Shown: in pieces, positions 44,467 to 54,509 of the stretch | Layout of the letters: each line of letters begins with the position of its first letter | How positions within the stretch are numbered: the stretch's first letter is position 1 | Position numbers and translations under genes: made by a program | DNA from: RH-AL1 sp965277735 | Lineage (GTDB): Bacteria; Pseudomonadota; Alphaproteobacteria; Rhizobiales; Beijerinckiaceae | NCBI GenBank assembly: GCA_965277735.1 | Contig: CBDIDO010000003.1 | Span: 2,480,001 to 2,544,000, forward strand | Direction: 5' to 3' | Length of the DNA: 64,000 nt | Notes under the pieces: generated by a model | Seen by the model: only the letters and a program-made list of their open reading frames with translations | What the model was told of the DNA's origin: nothing | The model's database searches: none

Positions 44467-45891
44467 TCACTCCATGGCTTCGAGCTCGATCCCACGCGTT
44501 TCCTTGACCTTCGCCATCACGAAGACAAGCGACGCGACTGCCATGATTGCGTAGATGCCGTAGGCGAAGCCGAGACTGAGGTCGGCGAGAGTTGGAAAGG
44601 TCTGCGACACGATGAAGTTCGCGACCCACTGTGCCGCCGCGGCGACGGCGAGCGCGTAGGCGCGGATGCGGTTGTTGAACATCTCGCCGAGCAACACCCA
44701 GACCACCGGTCCCCAGCTCATGCCGAAGAACACCACGTAGAGGTTCGCGGCCACGATCGCCACATGGCCGGCCGTGGCGCCGAGCAAGGGCTGGTGTGTC
44801 GTCGGATCGAGTGGCGACGTCCCGAAGATGTAAGCCATCGTTCCGAGCGTCGCGGCCATTCCGATCGAGCCGATCAGCAGGAGGGGCTTGCGTCCGAGCT
44901 TGTCGACGAGTGCGATCGCCACGAGCGTCACCACGATGTTGGTGACCGACGTGAAGACCGTGATGGCAAGCGAGTCGTCTTGCGTGAATCCGACCGCATG
45001 CCACAGCGTGGACGAGTAGTAGAAGATGACGTTGATGCCGACGAACTGCTGGAATACGGACAGAAAAATGCCCACCCAGACGATCGGCAACAAGCCGAAC
45101 GCCGGGCCGGCCAGATCCTTGATGCTCTGCTTGCGCTCTTCGCCGATGCTCCGCGCGATCTCGGCGATCTTGTCCTCAGGCGGAGGATTGTTCCCGACGA
45201 AGCGGCGCAGAATGTTGGCGGCTTCAACGAGGCGATTCTTGCGAACGAGATATCGCGGCGATTCCGGGATCATCAGGGCGAGCATGGCATAGACCAAGGC
45301 AGGAAGAGCGGCCGAGATGAACATCCAGCGCCATGCTTCCAAGCCGAACCACAGGGGCTTGTCGGGTCCGCCTGCCGTCCTCGCGAGCGCGTAGTCGCAG
45401 AGCAGAGCGACGAAGATGCCGAAGACGATGGCCAGCTGCTGCAGCGAGCCGAGGCGGCCGCGGAACTCGGCGGGCGAGACCTCGGCGATGTAGGCAGGCG
45501 CGATGACGCTGGCGGCGCCGATGGCGGTGCCGCCGAAGATGCGGAAGGCGGTCAGCATGACGACGTTGGAGGCAAGTCCAGTCCCGATCGAGCTGACGAA
45601 AAAAATGATCGCAGCGATGATCATCACGATGATGCGGCCGTAGCTGTCGGCCAGCGGACCTGCGAACCAGGCGCCGATCGCGGAACCGAGGAGCGCGCTG
45701 GCGACCGAGAAGCCGAGCACCGCGGAGCTGACGCCGGCCCAGTCCCTGACGGCGTCGACGGCGCCGTTGATCACGGCCGTATCGAACCCGAAGAGGAAGC
45801 CTCCCATGGCGGCCGACGCCGCCACGAGCACGACCTTGCCGATGGCGGGACCGTCGGGCGTCGTCCCGACCACATTGTCTGCCGTGGACAT
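44467..45891 (-). CDS. Sugar porter family MFS transporter, copy 2
   Basis: A 474-residue sugar porter. Helix 1 reads GFLFGFDTAVINGAVDAV; AGPLADSYGRIIVMI, YIAEVSPAEFRGRLGSLQQL, ESPRYLVRKNRLVEAANILR, QQFVGINVIFYYSSTLWHAV and VKETRGIELEAME at the end match the family. It has a longer central loop than copy 1 and differs in sequence throughout, so the two probably carry different sugars. Located upstream of copy 1 and downstream of the third-copy remnant. Confidence 0.93.
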   Translation of the reverse strand: MSTADNVVGTTPDGPAIGKVVLVAASAAMGGFLFGFDTAVINGAVDAVRDWAGVSSAVLGFSVASALLGSAIGAWFAGPLADSYGRIIVMIIAAIIFFVSSIGTGLASNVVMLTAFRIFGGTAIGAASVIAPAYIAEVSPAEFRGRLGSLQQLAIVFGIFVALLCDYALARTAGGPDKPLWFGLEAWRWMFISAALPALVYAMLALMIPESPRYLVRKNRLVEAANILRRFVGNNPPPEDKIAEIARSIGEERKQSIKDLAGPAFGLLPIVWVGIFLSVFQQFVGINVIFYYSSTLWHAVGFTQDDSLAITVFTSVTNIVVTLVAIALVDKLGRKPLLLIGSIGMAATLGTMAYIFGTSPLDPTTHQPLLGATAGHVAIVAANLYVVFFGMSWGPVVWVLLGEMFNNRIRAYALAVAAAAQWVANFIVSQTFPTLADLSLGFAYGIYAIMAVASLVFVMAKVKETRGIELEAME

Positions 45892-46055
45892 GAACTTTCC
45901 TCCCCGTTTTCTTTTATGTCAGCAACAGGAGCTGGCGTGCCATGCGGACCTGTCGGTCGTGGCGAGCCGGACCGAGATGTCGCGCAAGCTCCCGCTTATA
46001 GAGGGCCATGGGACCGCCGCGCCGCAGAGCGGGGTCGGCATCGAGGCGAAGCCGT

Positions 46056-46175
46056 CAGCGGGCCGCCGAGCGAGGCAATGGCGGCGGCGAGAATGAAACG
46101 CATGACGAGACCCGCACAAATTGATGCAGGTAGATTACCTATTCGCGTCGCCGACGATACGGGTCGAAAGGAAGA
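46056..46175 (-). pseudogene. Remnant 5' end of a third sugar porter gene
   Basis: On the minus strand an ATG at 46103 opens MRFILAAAIASLGG, the same start as copy 1, then the similarity ends after ~16 codons. Upstream of the ATG the sequence keeps matching the copy 1 leader up to 46175. The gap 45892-46217 therefore holds a decayed gene start and its leader, likely left by recombination among tandem transporters. Nothing else codes there. Confidence 0.75.
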
Positions 46176-46217
46176 CGAGACATCCCCCGGGCGTCTGCCG
46201 GCATCCGGCGCAGCGGG

Positions 46218-46586
46218 TCAGGCCGCCGGCATCTCCGCCGCCTTCAACGACACCGACTCGCCGCAGCCGCAGGCCGAGATCTGGTTCGGGTTGCGGAAGG
46301 TGAAGGTCGAGGAGATCTTGCTGGTCTCGAAGTCGAGCGTCGTGCCGAGCAGGAACATCAGCGCCTTCGAGTCGACGAGCAGGGTCACGCCCTTGTCCTC
46401 GACGACCTCGTCGAGCGGCTGCTTCTCGTCGGCGAACTCGACCGTGTAGGACATGCCGGCGCAGCCGCCGTTCTTGACGCCGACGCGCAGGCCCGCGACC
46501 GGGCGACCGGCATTGGCGATGAGGTTCCGCGCCCGCTCGGCGGCGGACTCGGTCATCGACATCACGGCAAAACGGGAACGGGCCAA
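46218..46586 (-). CDS. sufA: Fe-S cluster insertion A-type carrier (SufA)
   Basis: A 122-residue A-type carrier that passes 4Fe-4S or 2Fe-2S clusters to apoproteins. The three cysteine ligands are in KNGGCAGMSY and the C-terminal ISACGCGESV. Start uncertain: the TTG at 46586 has GGAG eight bases upstream, while ATGs at 46562 and 46556 lack one. Last gene of the suf operon, 64 bases after sufT. Confidence 0.92.
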   Translation of the reverse strand: MARSRFAVMSMTESAAERARNLIANAGRPVAGLRVGVKNGGCAGMSYTVEFADEKQPLDEVVEDKGVTLLVDSKALMFLLGTTLDFETSKISSTFTFRNPNQISACGCGESVSLKAAEMPAA

Positions 46587-46656
46587 GGCCAAATCTCCAA
46601 CTACACGCTCAATATGGGCGCAATCGCCGCCGCGCGGAAGCCCTGCCGCAGGCCCC

Positions 46657-47040
46657 CTAGAACATATCCAGCGAGATGCGCGCCTCGTCCGACATGCGGC
46701 CCTGGTCCCACGGCGGGTCGAACACGAGGTCGACTTCCGCGCCCATCATGCCGCCGACGCTGCCGACCGCCTCCTCCACCGAGGCGACGATGTCGCCGGC
46801 GACCGGGCAGCCCGGCGCGGTGAGCGTCATCTGCACGGCGACGAGCCGGCTCTCCGGCACATCGACCTTGTAGATGAGGCCGAGCTCGTAGATGTCGCAG
46901 GGGATCTCGGGGTCGTAGACGGTCTTCAGGGCGGCGACGACCTCGTCCTGCAGGCGGGTGCGCTCACCCTCCTCGATCGCCGGGTCGAACGACCAGCTCG
47001 GCGCGTTCGGGATCTCGAGCGTCTCGGCAGCGGTGGTCAT
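46657..47040 (-). CDS. sufT: SUF-associated MIP18/DUF59 protein (SufT)
   Basis: A 127-residue DUF59 protein that helps mature Fe-S proteins. Signatures: AALKTVYDPEIPCDIYELGL with the conserved DPE and the single active cysteine in TLTAPGCPVAGDI, then FDPPWDQGRMSDEARISLDM. ATG 47040 lies 10 bases after the sufS stop, so co-translation is likely. SufT proteins are a normal part of alphaproteobacterial suf operons. Confidence 0.93.
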   Translation of the reverse strand: MTTAAETLEIPNAPSWSFDPAIEEGERTRLQDEVVAALKTVYDPEIPCDIYELGLIYKVDVPESRLVAVQMTLTAPGCPVAGDIVASVEEAVGSVGGMMGAEVDLVFDPPWDQGRMSDEARISLDMF

Positions 47041-47050
47041 CAGCTTGTCC

Positions 47051-48286
47051 TCACGCGAAAAGGCCTTCGGCCTTGCGCAGCGCCTCGACGAGGCGGTCGA
47101 CCTCTTCCATCGTGTTGTACATGGCAAAGGACGCGCGGCATGTCGAGGTGACACCGAAGCGCGTCAGCAGCGGCATGGCGCAATGGGTGCCGGCGCGCAC
47201 CGCGACGCCGGAGCGGTCGATGATGGTCGCGACGTCGTGCGCGTGCGCGCCCTTCATCTCGAACGACACGATCGCGCCCTTGCCCGGTGCCTTGCCGAAG
47301 ATCTTGAGCGTGTTCATCGCGCCGAGCCGCTCCATGGCGTAATCGCCGAGGGCGTGCTCGTGCGCGGCGATGGCGTCGCGGCCGATCTTCGTCATGTAAT
47401 CGAGCGCCGCGCCGAGGCCGACGGCCTCGATGATCGGCGGCGTGCCCGCCTCGAAGCGGTGCGGCGGATCATTGTAGGTGACCGCGTCCCTGGTGACCTC
47501 GGCGATCATCTCGCCGCCGCCGAGGAAGGGCGGCAGCTTCTCGAGCCACGGCTTCTTTGCATAGAGAACGCCGATGCCGGTCGGCCCGTAGAGCTTGTGG
47601 CCGGTCATCACGTAGAAGTCGGCGCCGAGGTCCTGCATGTCGGGCGCGAGATGCACCGCGCCCTGCGAGCCGTCGACCAGCACCGGCACGCCGTGGGCAT
47701 GCGCCGCCTCGACGATGGCCTTGATCGGCAGAACCGTGCCGGTGACGTTCGACATCTGGGTGATGGCGATCATCTTGGTCTTCGGCGTGATCGCGCGGAT
47801 CACGTCCTCGGCGGTGATCACGCCGTCGTCGTCGCAATCGACCCACGTCAGCACCGCACCCTTGTGCTCGCGCAAGAAATGCCAAGGGACGATGTTGGCG
47901 TGGTGCTCGAGGATCGTCAGCAGGATTTCGTCGCCTGCCTTGATGTGATCCTGCCCAAAGCTCGCTGCGACGAGGTTGATCGCCTCGGTCGCCGACTTGG
48001 TGAAGACGATCTCGTCGGTCGACGAGGCGTTCAGGAAGGCGCGCACGCTCTCGCGCGCCGCCTCGTAATTGTCGGTCGCGGCGTTGGCGAGATAGTGCAG
48101 GCCGCGGTGCACGTTGGCGTATTCGTAATACGAGGCCTGGGTCATCCGCTCGATGACCTGGCGCGGCTTCTGCGCGGAAGCGCCGTTGTCGAGATAGACG
48201 AGCTTTTTGCCGTACGGCTCCAGCGACAGCGCGGGGAAGTCCGCGCGGATCGCCTCGACGTCGTAGGGGGCGGTGGTGTGGGTCAT
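47051..48286 (-). CDS. sufS: Cysteine desulfurase SufS (group II)
   Basis: A 411-residue PLP enzyme that takes sulfur from cysteine for the SUF scaffold. FVYLDNGASAQKP-like N-terminus, the PLP lysine in FYVMTGHKLYGPTGIGVLY and the persulfide cysteine in RAGTHCAMPLLTRFG (group II, RxGHHCA type) are all present. A normal sufE gene is not seen in the operon. Separated from sufD by a palindromic repeat (copy B). Confidence 0.95.
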   Translation of the reverse strand: MTHTTAPYDVEAIRADFPALSLEPYGKKLVYLDNGASAQKPRQVIERMTQASYYEYANVHRGLHYLANAATDNYEAARESVRAFLNASSTDEIVFTKSATEAINLVAASFGQDHIKAGDEILLTILEHHANIVPWHFLREHKGAVLTWVDCDDDGVITAEDVIRAITPKTKMIAITQMSNVTGTVLPIKAIVEAAHAHGVPVLVDGSQGAVHLAPDMQDLGADFYVMTGHKLYGPTGIGVLYAKKPWLEKLPPFLGGGEMIAEVTRDAVTYNDPPHRFEAGTPPIIEAVGLGAALDYMTKIGRDAIAAHEHALGDYAMERLGAMNTLKIFGKAPGKGAIVSFEMKGAHAHDVATIIDRSGVAVRAGTHCAMPLLTRFGVTSTCRASFAMYNTMEEVDRLVEALRKAEGLFA

Positions 48287-48301
48287 CTGATCCTCGGCGT
48301 C

Positions 48302-48450
48302 TCCTTCTCCCGCTTGCGGGAGAAGGTGGCCCCGCGAAGCGGGGTCGGATGAGGGGCGTTGCCGCCTCTCTTGCGATCGACTGAGAGGTGAAATCCCCCT
48401 CATCCGACCCGACTTCGTCGGGCCACCTTCTCCCGCAAGCGGGAGAAGGA
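48302..48450. repeat. Long palindromic repeat, copy B (between sufD and sufS)
   Basis: Arms 48302-48356 (ctccttctcccgcttgcggg...gatgagggg) and 48396-48450 (cccctcatccgacc...gggagaagga) are near-exact inverted copies about 40 bases apart. Inside each arm a short hairpin (ccttctcccgc/gcgggagaagg) is nested. It fills nearly the whole sufD-sufS gap and would fold into a long stem in the mRNA. Confidence 0.88.
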
Positions 48451-48465
48451 AAAGCCCGGCCTGGC

Positions 48466-49821
48466 CTACCCCGCGCCGACCTTACCGGCCTTGGCGCGCG
48501 CCTCGAGCCAATGCGCGATCTCGGCGCGGAAGCCGGCCGTCAGCGCCGCGTGGCCGATGTCGTCGGCCAGCTCGCCGGCGAAGGCTTCGAGCAGCAGCGA
48601 CTCGGCCACCGCCTTCGGGATGCCGCGTGCCTGCAGATAGAACAGCTGGTCCGCATTGAGCCCACCGCAAGTGGCGCCATGGCCGCAGGCGACGTCGTCG
48701 GCGAAGATCTCGAGCTCGGGCTTGTTGTACATCGCCGCCTCGTCGGAAAGGATCAGCGCGCGGCTCATCATCTTGCCGTCGGTCTTCTGCGCCTCCTTGC
48801 GGACGCGGATGCGGCCCTGGAAGACGCCGGTGGCGGCATCGTCGAGGATCGCGCGGAAGGTCTCGCGACCCTCGCAGCCCGTGCCCTCGTGGACGACGTC
48901 GAGCGTCGTGTCGGCATGCTCGCGGCCCTGCAGCAGCGAGACGCCTCGCAGCGAGGTCACCGAGTCGTTGCCCTTCAAGGTCATGAAGAGCTGCCGCCGC
49001 GCCAGGCCCTGCCCCGTCACCAGCGCGAACGAGTCGAAATGCGCCTCGTGGCCGACCTCGGCGATGAAGCTGTCGATGCGCACGCTGCCCGCTTCGGTCC
49101 GCGTCACGGCGACGGTGTGGCCGACATCGGCCTTGTCGCCGATCTTCATGATCAGACAGCCATAGGTTTGGCCGGAGCGGCCGCCGCGGCCGAGGCTCGA
49201 TTCGGCGATCCGGCACCTGGCGCCCGCGCCGACGACGACGAGCGAGCGGAAGAAGCGCGACGCCGGCTTGTCGCTGGCGGAGGCGTAGACGATCTCGATC
49301 GGCTCGGCGATCTCGGCGCCCGCCGCGACCTCGACCACCACGCCGTCTTGCATCATCGCGGCGTTGAGCGCGAGGATCGCGTCGCCCTCGCCGTAATCGG
49401 CCGCCGCGAGCAGCGCGACGAGGTCGTCGCGGCCCTCGCCGAGCACGTCGGCGAGCGAGCGCACGCTGGCGCCGTCCGGCAGCGCGTCGGAGAGCGCCGG
49501 CACGAACGTGCCGTCGACGATGACCAGCCGGCCACCGCCAAGCCCCGGACGCCCCGTCAGCTCCTGATTGATGCCGGCGAGCGCGCTGTCGGCCGGCTTC
49601 GGCGCCACGGGCGGCACGTCGGTGACGATGTTGCGCAGGTCGGTGTAGTGCCACGCCTCGACGCGGCGGTTCGGCATGCCGGCCTTGGCGAAGGCGCCGA
49701 ACGCGTCCTCGCGGAGGTGGCGCACGCCCTCGCTGCCAGGCAGCTTCATCTTCAGCGCGCCATAGGCGTCGGCGAGCGCGACCTCGGCGTCGGTGCGGGA
49801 CGAGACGATGCGAGCGACCAT
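48466..49821 (-). CDS. sufD: SufD Fe-S scaffold subunit
   Basis: A 451-residue SufB/SufD-family protein; SufBC2D is the scaffold complex on which clusters form. The right-handed beta-helix repeats dominate the middle (GDADVGHTVAVTRTEAGSVR-type strands) and the C-terminal core has EIFADDVACGHGATCGGLNA and LFYLQARGIPKAVAESLLLE, both diagnostic. N-terminal helical part is shorter than in SufB. Four bases separate its ATG (49821) from the sufC stop (49826). Confidence 0.94.
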   Translation of the reverse strand: MVARIVSSRTDAEVALADAYGALKMKLPGSEGVRHLREDAFGAFAKAGMPNRRVEAWHYTDLRNIVTDVPPVAPKPADSALAGINQELTGRPGLGGGRLVIVDGTFVPALSDALPDGASVRSLADVLGEGRDDLVALLAAADYGEGDAILALNAAMMQDGVVVEVAAGAEIAEPIEIVYASASDKPASRFFRSLVVVGAGARCRIAESSLGRGGRSGQTYGCLIMKIGDKADVGHTVAVTRTEAGSVRIDSFIAEVGHEAHFDSFALVTGQGLARRQLFMTLKGNDSVTSLRGVSLLQGREHADTTLDVVHEGTGCEGRETFRAILDDAATGVFQGRIRVRKEAQKTDGKMMSRALILSDEAAMYNKPELEIFADDVACGHGATCGGLNADQLFYLQARGIPKAVAESLLLEAFAGELADDIGHAALTAGFRAEIAHWLEARAKAGKVGAG

Positions 49822-49825
49822 GCGC

Positions 49826-50593
49826 CTACTCCGCCGCCGTCTGGGTAGCGGCCTTGGTGACGAAGTCGCGGTAGCCCGTCTCCTCGAGCTCGTGCGCGAG
49901 CTCCTTGCCGCCGGAGCGCGCGATCTTGCCGCCGGCCATCACGTGCACAGAATCGGGCACGATATAGTCGAGCAGGCGCTGGTAGTGCGTGATCAGCAGG
50001 AACGAGCGCTTGCCGTCGCGCAGCTTGTTGACGCCCTCGGCGACGATGCGGATCGCGTCGATGTCGAGGCCCGAATCCGTCTCGTCCATGATGGCGACGC
50101 GCGGCTGCAGCAGCGCCATCTGCAGGATGTCCATGCGCTTCTTCTCGCCGCCGGAGAAGCCGACGTTGAGGGCGCGCTTCAGCATCTCGCGCTTGATCTC
50201 GAGCATGTCGGCGGCCTCGTTGACCTGCTTCATGAAGGCCGGCGTCGTCAGCTCGTCCTCGCCGCGCGCTTTGCGCTGCGCGTTGAGCGCCGCCTTCAGG
50301 AAGGTCATCGTGCCGACCCCCGGGATCTCGACCGGGTACTGGAAGGCCAGGAACACGCCCTTCGCGGCGCGCTCGTCAGGCTCCATCTCGAGGATGTTCT
50401 CGCCGTCGACGAGGATCTCGCCCGACTCGACCTCGTAGTCCGACTTGCCGGCGACGACATAGGCGAGCGTCGACTTGCCGGTGCCGTTCGGGCCCATGAT
50501 GGCGGCGACTTCGCCGTCCTTCACGGTGAGGTTGAAGTTCTCGAGGATCGTGTTGCCGTCGATCGAGACGGTGAGGTTCTTGATGTCGATCAT
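49826..50593 (-). CDS. sufC: SufC ATPase
   Basis: A 255-residue ABC-type ATPase that dimerises on the SufB-SufD scaffold. Walker A IMGPNGTGKSTLAYVVAGKS, Q-loop FLAFQYPVEIPG, signature NVGFSGGEKKRMDILQMALL and Walker B VAIMDETDSGLDIDA are complete. I start at ATG 50593; the upstream extension reads through the palindromic repeat and is not coding. Confidence 0.95.
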   Translation of the reverse strand: MIDIKNLTVSIDGNTILENFNLTVKDGEVAAIMGPNGTGKSTLAYVVAGKSDYEVESGEILVDGENILEMEPDERAAKGVFLAFQYPVEIPGVGTMTFLKAALNAQRKARGEDELTTPAFMKQVNEAADMLEIKREMLKRALNVGFSGGEKKRMDILQMALLQPRVAIMDETDSGLDIDAIRIVAEGVNKLRDGKRSFLLITHYQRLLDYIVPDSVHVMAGGKIARSGGKELAHELEETGYRDFVTKAATQTAAE

Positions 50594-50616
50594 TGTCGTC
50601 CAGCGGTTGGAGTCTT

Positions 50617-50762
50617 CCTTCTCCCGCCTGGGGGGAGAAGGCCCGACGAATTCGGGTCGGATGAGGGTTCGTGCCCTTGTGCCGGTGTCGGGAAAGAGGC
50701 GGCATCGCCCCTCATCCGACCCCGCTTCGCGGGGCAACCTTCTCCCGCGCGCGGGAGAAGGA
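50617..50762. repeat. Long palindromic repeat, copy C (between sufB and sufC)
   Basis: Arms 50617-50667 (ccttctcccgcctgg...gatgaggg) and 50707-50762 (cccctcatccgacc...gggagaaggaa) are inverted copies with ~40 bases between. The element fills most of the 183-base sufB-sufC gap and matches copy B closely. Confidence 0.88.
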
Positions 50763-50776
50763 AAAGCAAAGCGGCG

Positions 50777-52255
<1,479 letters not shown>

Positions 52256-52304
52256 TCATTCTTCTCCATCGCGCGTGCCGCTGGGGCCGCGCGTCCGTAA
52301 AACT

Positions 52305-53477
52305 TCAAGCTGCAGCACGAGGCCGCATTGTTCTCACCGCCGTCGCGAACGCACTCGCGAACCGCGCGATATCCTCGTCGCCCGTCGTCCAGCCGAGGCT
52401 GACCCGCATGGCGCGGACGGCGATGTCCGCCGGCACGCCCATCGCCGCGAGCACGTGCGACGGCTTGGCCTTCCCCGCCGCGCAGGCCGACCCGGCAGAG
52501 ACCGCGACGCCGGCGAGATCCAGGTTCATCAGCAGCACCTGCGCGTCGTAGCCGGGCACCGCGAAGCTCGCGGTGTTCGGCAGCCGCTCCGCCTCGTGGC
52601 CGAAGCCAATCGCGTCGGGCACAGAGGCCAGCACGGCCGCCTCGATCGCCTCCCGCCACACCGCAAGCTGCCGGCTCTGGTTCGCGACCCTCTCGGCCGC
52701 CGGCGCGCACGCCGCGCCCAGCCCGGCAATGCCGCTGATGTTCTCGGTGCCACCCCGCAGCCCGCGCTCCTGGCCACCGCCTCTCACGACACCTCTGCCG
52801 AGATGGTGATGGGTGGGCGCGAAACAAAGGGCGCCGACACCCTTTGGGCCGCCGAACTTATGGGCGGAGAGCGCCAGCGCGTCGGCGCCGAGCGCCGCGA
52901 TGTCGACGGGGATCTTGCCGACCGCCTGCACCGCGTCGCAGACCACATAGCCGCCGGCCGCGTGCACGAGATCGGCGGCGTCACGAACCGGCTGGATCAC
53001 CCCGGTCTCGTTGTTGGCCGCCTGCAATGCCAGAATGACCCGCCGGCCAACATGACGATCGAGCGTCTCGGCAAGCGCCGCTGGGTCGAGGCGACCGTGC
53101 CGGTCGAACGCAATCGTCTCGACCGAATCTCCGAAGCGATGCCCGGCGAAAACCGCCGGGTGCTCGCCTGCGCCGATCAGCAGGATGTCGAAGCCCCGGC
53201 CGTCGGCGGTCAGGTTGGGAGAGAGGATGATGTTGAGCGCCTCGGTGCCGCCCGAGGTGAACACGACGCCCTCGGCCGCGCAGCCGACCAGCGCTGCCAC
53301 CGCGTGGCGCGCCTCGTCGAGGATGACGCGTGCGCGGCGCCCCTCGGCATGGACCGAGGACGGATTGCCGTGGACGTCGAACGACGCGACCATCGCCTGC
53401 CGCGCTGCGGGGTGCAGCGGCGTCGTCGCGTTGTGGTCGAGGTAGGTTCGCGGGCGCATTGGCGCGTCGATCCTCAT
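52305..53477 (-). CDS. Cysteine desulfurase, NifS/IscS-type (first gene of suf operon)
   Basis: A ~390-residue PLP enzyme of group I. YLDHNATTPLHPAARQAM at the start, the PLP lysine in ALSAHKFGGPKGVGALCF and the active-site cysteine in AVSAGSACAAGKAKPSHVL mark the NifS/IscS class, distinct from the SufS at 47051. Two desulfurases in one suf operon is a known rhizobial arrangement (often named sufS2). ATG 53477 or 53459 may be the start. Preceded by the 17-base palindrome at 53670. Confidence 0.92.
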   Translation of the reverse strand: MRIDAPMRPRTYLDHNATTPLHPAARQAMVASFDVHGNPSSVHAEGRRARVILDEARHAVAALVGCAAEGVVFTSGGTEALNIILSPNLTADGRGFDILLIGAGEHPAVFAGHRFGDSVETIAFDRHGRLDPAALAETLDRHVGRRVILALQAANNETGVIQPVRDAADLVHAAGGYVVCDAVQAVGKIPVDIAALGADALALSAHKFGGPKGVGALCFAPTHHHLGRGVVRGGGQERGLRGGTENISGIAGLGAACAPAAERVANQSRQLAVWREAIEAAVLASVPDAIGFGHEAERLPNTASFAVPGYDAQVLLMNLDLAGVAVSAGSACAAGKAKPSHVLAAMGVPADIAVRAMRVSLGWTTGDEDIARFASAFATAVRTMRPRAAA

Positions 53478-53669
53478 CTCGCGCTTCGATCCTCGGTGCC
53501 GGTCGGGCCGGCGCGTCCCATGTGCGCCCTCATGCCTCGCCGCGAGTCCTTCGCGTCGAAACATTTGCACCCGCCGTTGTTGAGCGTGCTAGAAGCCCAG
53601 CGCCATTCCGGTCACGAAACCACCTCCGACGCAGCTTCTTATCGCCGCGATGGGTGGGCGCGACAAGGT

Positions 53670-53686
53670 GTTAGAATTATTCTAAC
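53670..53686. promoter_or_regulatory. Irr-type ICE box upstream of suf operon
   Basis: gttagaattattctaac is a perfect 17-base palindrome with core TTAGAA-N3-TTCTAA, the established target of the iron-response regulator Irr in rhizobia. It lies 193 bases upstream of the first suf gene and 71 bases upstream of the divergent hydrolase gene, so it could control either or both. Confidence 0.7.
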
Positions 53687-53756
53687 GGTTTAAGCACGCG
53701 ACCGAACCGCGTCAAGAGAGCGGGCCCGCGGCAGGGCCCGGCTCCGAGGAGACGAA

Positions 53757-54449
53757 ATGCCAGAGGTGATCTTCAACGGTCCGGCCGGTCGGCTGGAAGG
53801 CCGTTTCCATCCCGCCACGAGACGCAATGCGCCGATCGCCATCATCCTGCACCCGCACCCGCAGTTCGGCGGCACGATGAACAACCAGATCGTCTACAAT
53901 CTCTATTACGCCTTCGCCGAGCGTGGCTTCTCGGTGCTGCGCTTCAATTTCCGCGGTGTTGGCCGCAGCCAGGGCGGCTTCGATCACGGCTCGGGCGAAT
54001 TGTCCGACGCCGCCGCCGCGCTCGACTGGCTGCAGACGATCAACCCGGAAGCCCGCGCCTGCTGGATCGCCGGCGTCTCGTTCGGCTCCTGGATCGGCAT
54101 GCAGCTGCTGATGCGCCGGCCCGAGATCGAGGGCTTCATCTCGGTCGCGCCGCCGGCCAACCGGTTCGACTTCTCGTTCCTCGCACCCTGCCCGTCCTCG
54201 GGCCTGTTCGTGCACGGCGATCTCGACCGCGTCGCGCCGCTCAAGGAAGTGACCGGGCTCATCGAGAAGCTGAAGACGCAGAAGGGCATCCTGATCGAGC
54301 ACGCGGTAATTTCCGGCGCCAACCACTTCTTCGAAAATCGCGTCGAGCCGCTGATCGAGGAAGTGCGTCAATATCTTGACAAGCGCCTCGGCAACCCGCC
54401 CAAGTTGCCCACGCCAACGCGAAGCGAGCCAGCCGTCGAACGGGACTGA
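53757..54449 (+). CDS. Alpha/beta hydrolase
   Basis: A 230-residue hydrolase of a small proteobacterial family. HPHPQFGGTMNNQIV forms the oxyanion region, Ser is in IAGVSFGSWIGMQL (GxSxG), Asp in FVHGDLDRVAP and His in ISGANHFFENR, a full triad. It resembles CocE/NonD-like or dienelactone-type hydrolases; substrate unknown. GAGGAGACGAA before ATG 53757 is a strong ribosome site. It is divergent from the suf operon and shares the ICE box region. Confidence 0.9.
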   Translation: MPEVIFNGPAGRLEGRFHPATRRNAPIAIILHPHPQFGGTMNNQIVYNLYYAFAERGFSVLRFNFRGVGRSQGGFDHGSGELSDAAAALDWLQTINPEARACWIAGVSFGSWIGMQLLMRRPEIEGFISVAPPANRFDFSFLAPCPSSGLFVHGDLDRVAPLKEVTGLIEKLKTQKGILIEHAVISGANHFFENRVEPLIEEVRQYLDKRLGNPPKLPTPTRSEPAVERD

Positions 54450-54509
54450 CACGCGTATCGGGCGGCTGCCTGATCAACCCTAGAGCCGCCCAGCTATCGG
54501 TATGAGTCC

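Noticed and set aside
48302..50762. CRISPR-like or attachment-site interpretation of the repeats in suf
   Set aside because: Only inverted, widely spaced copies, with no regular direct repeats, spacers, cas genes or integrase.
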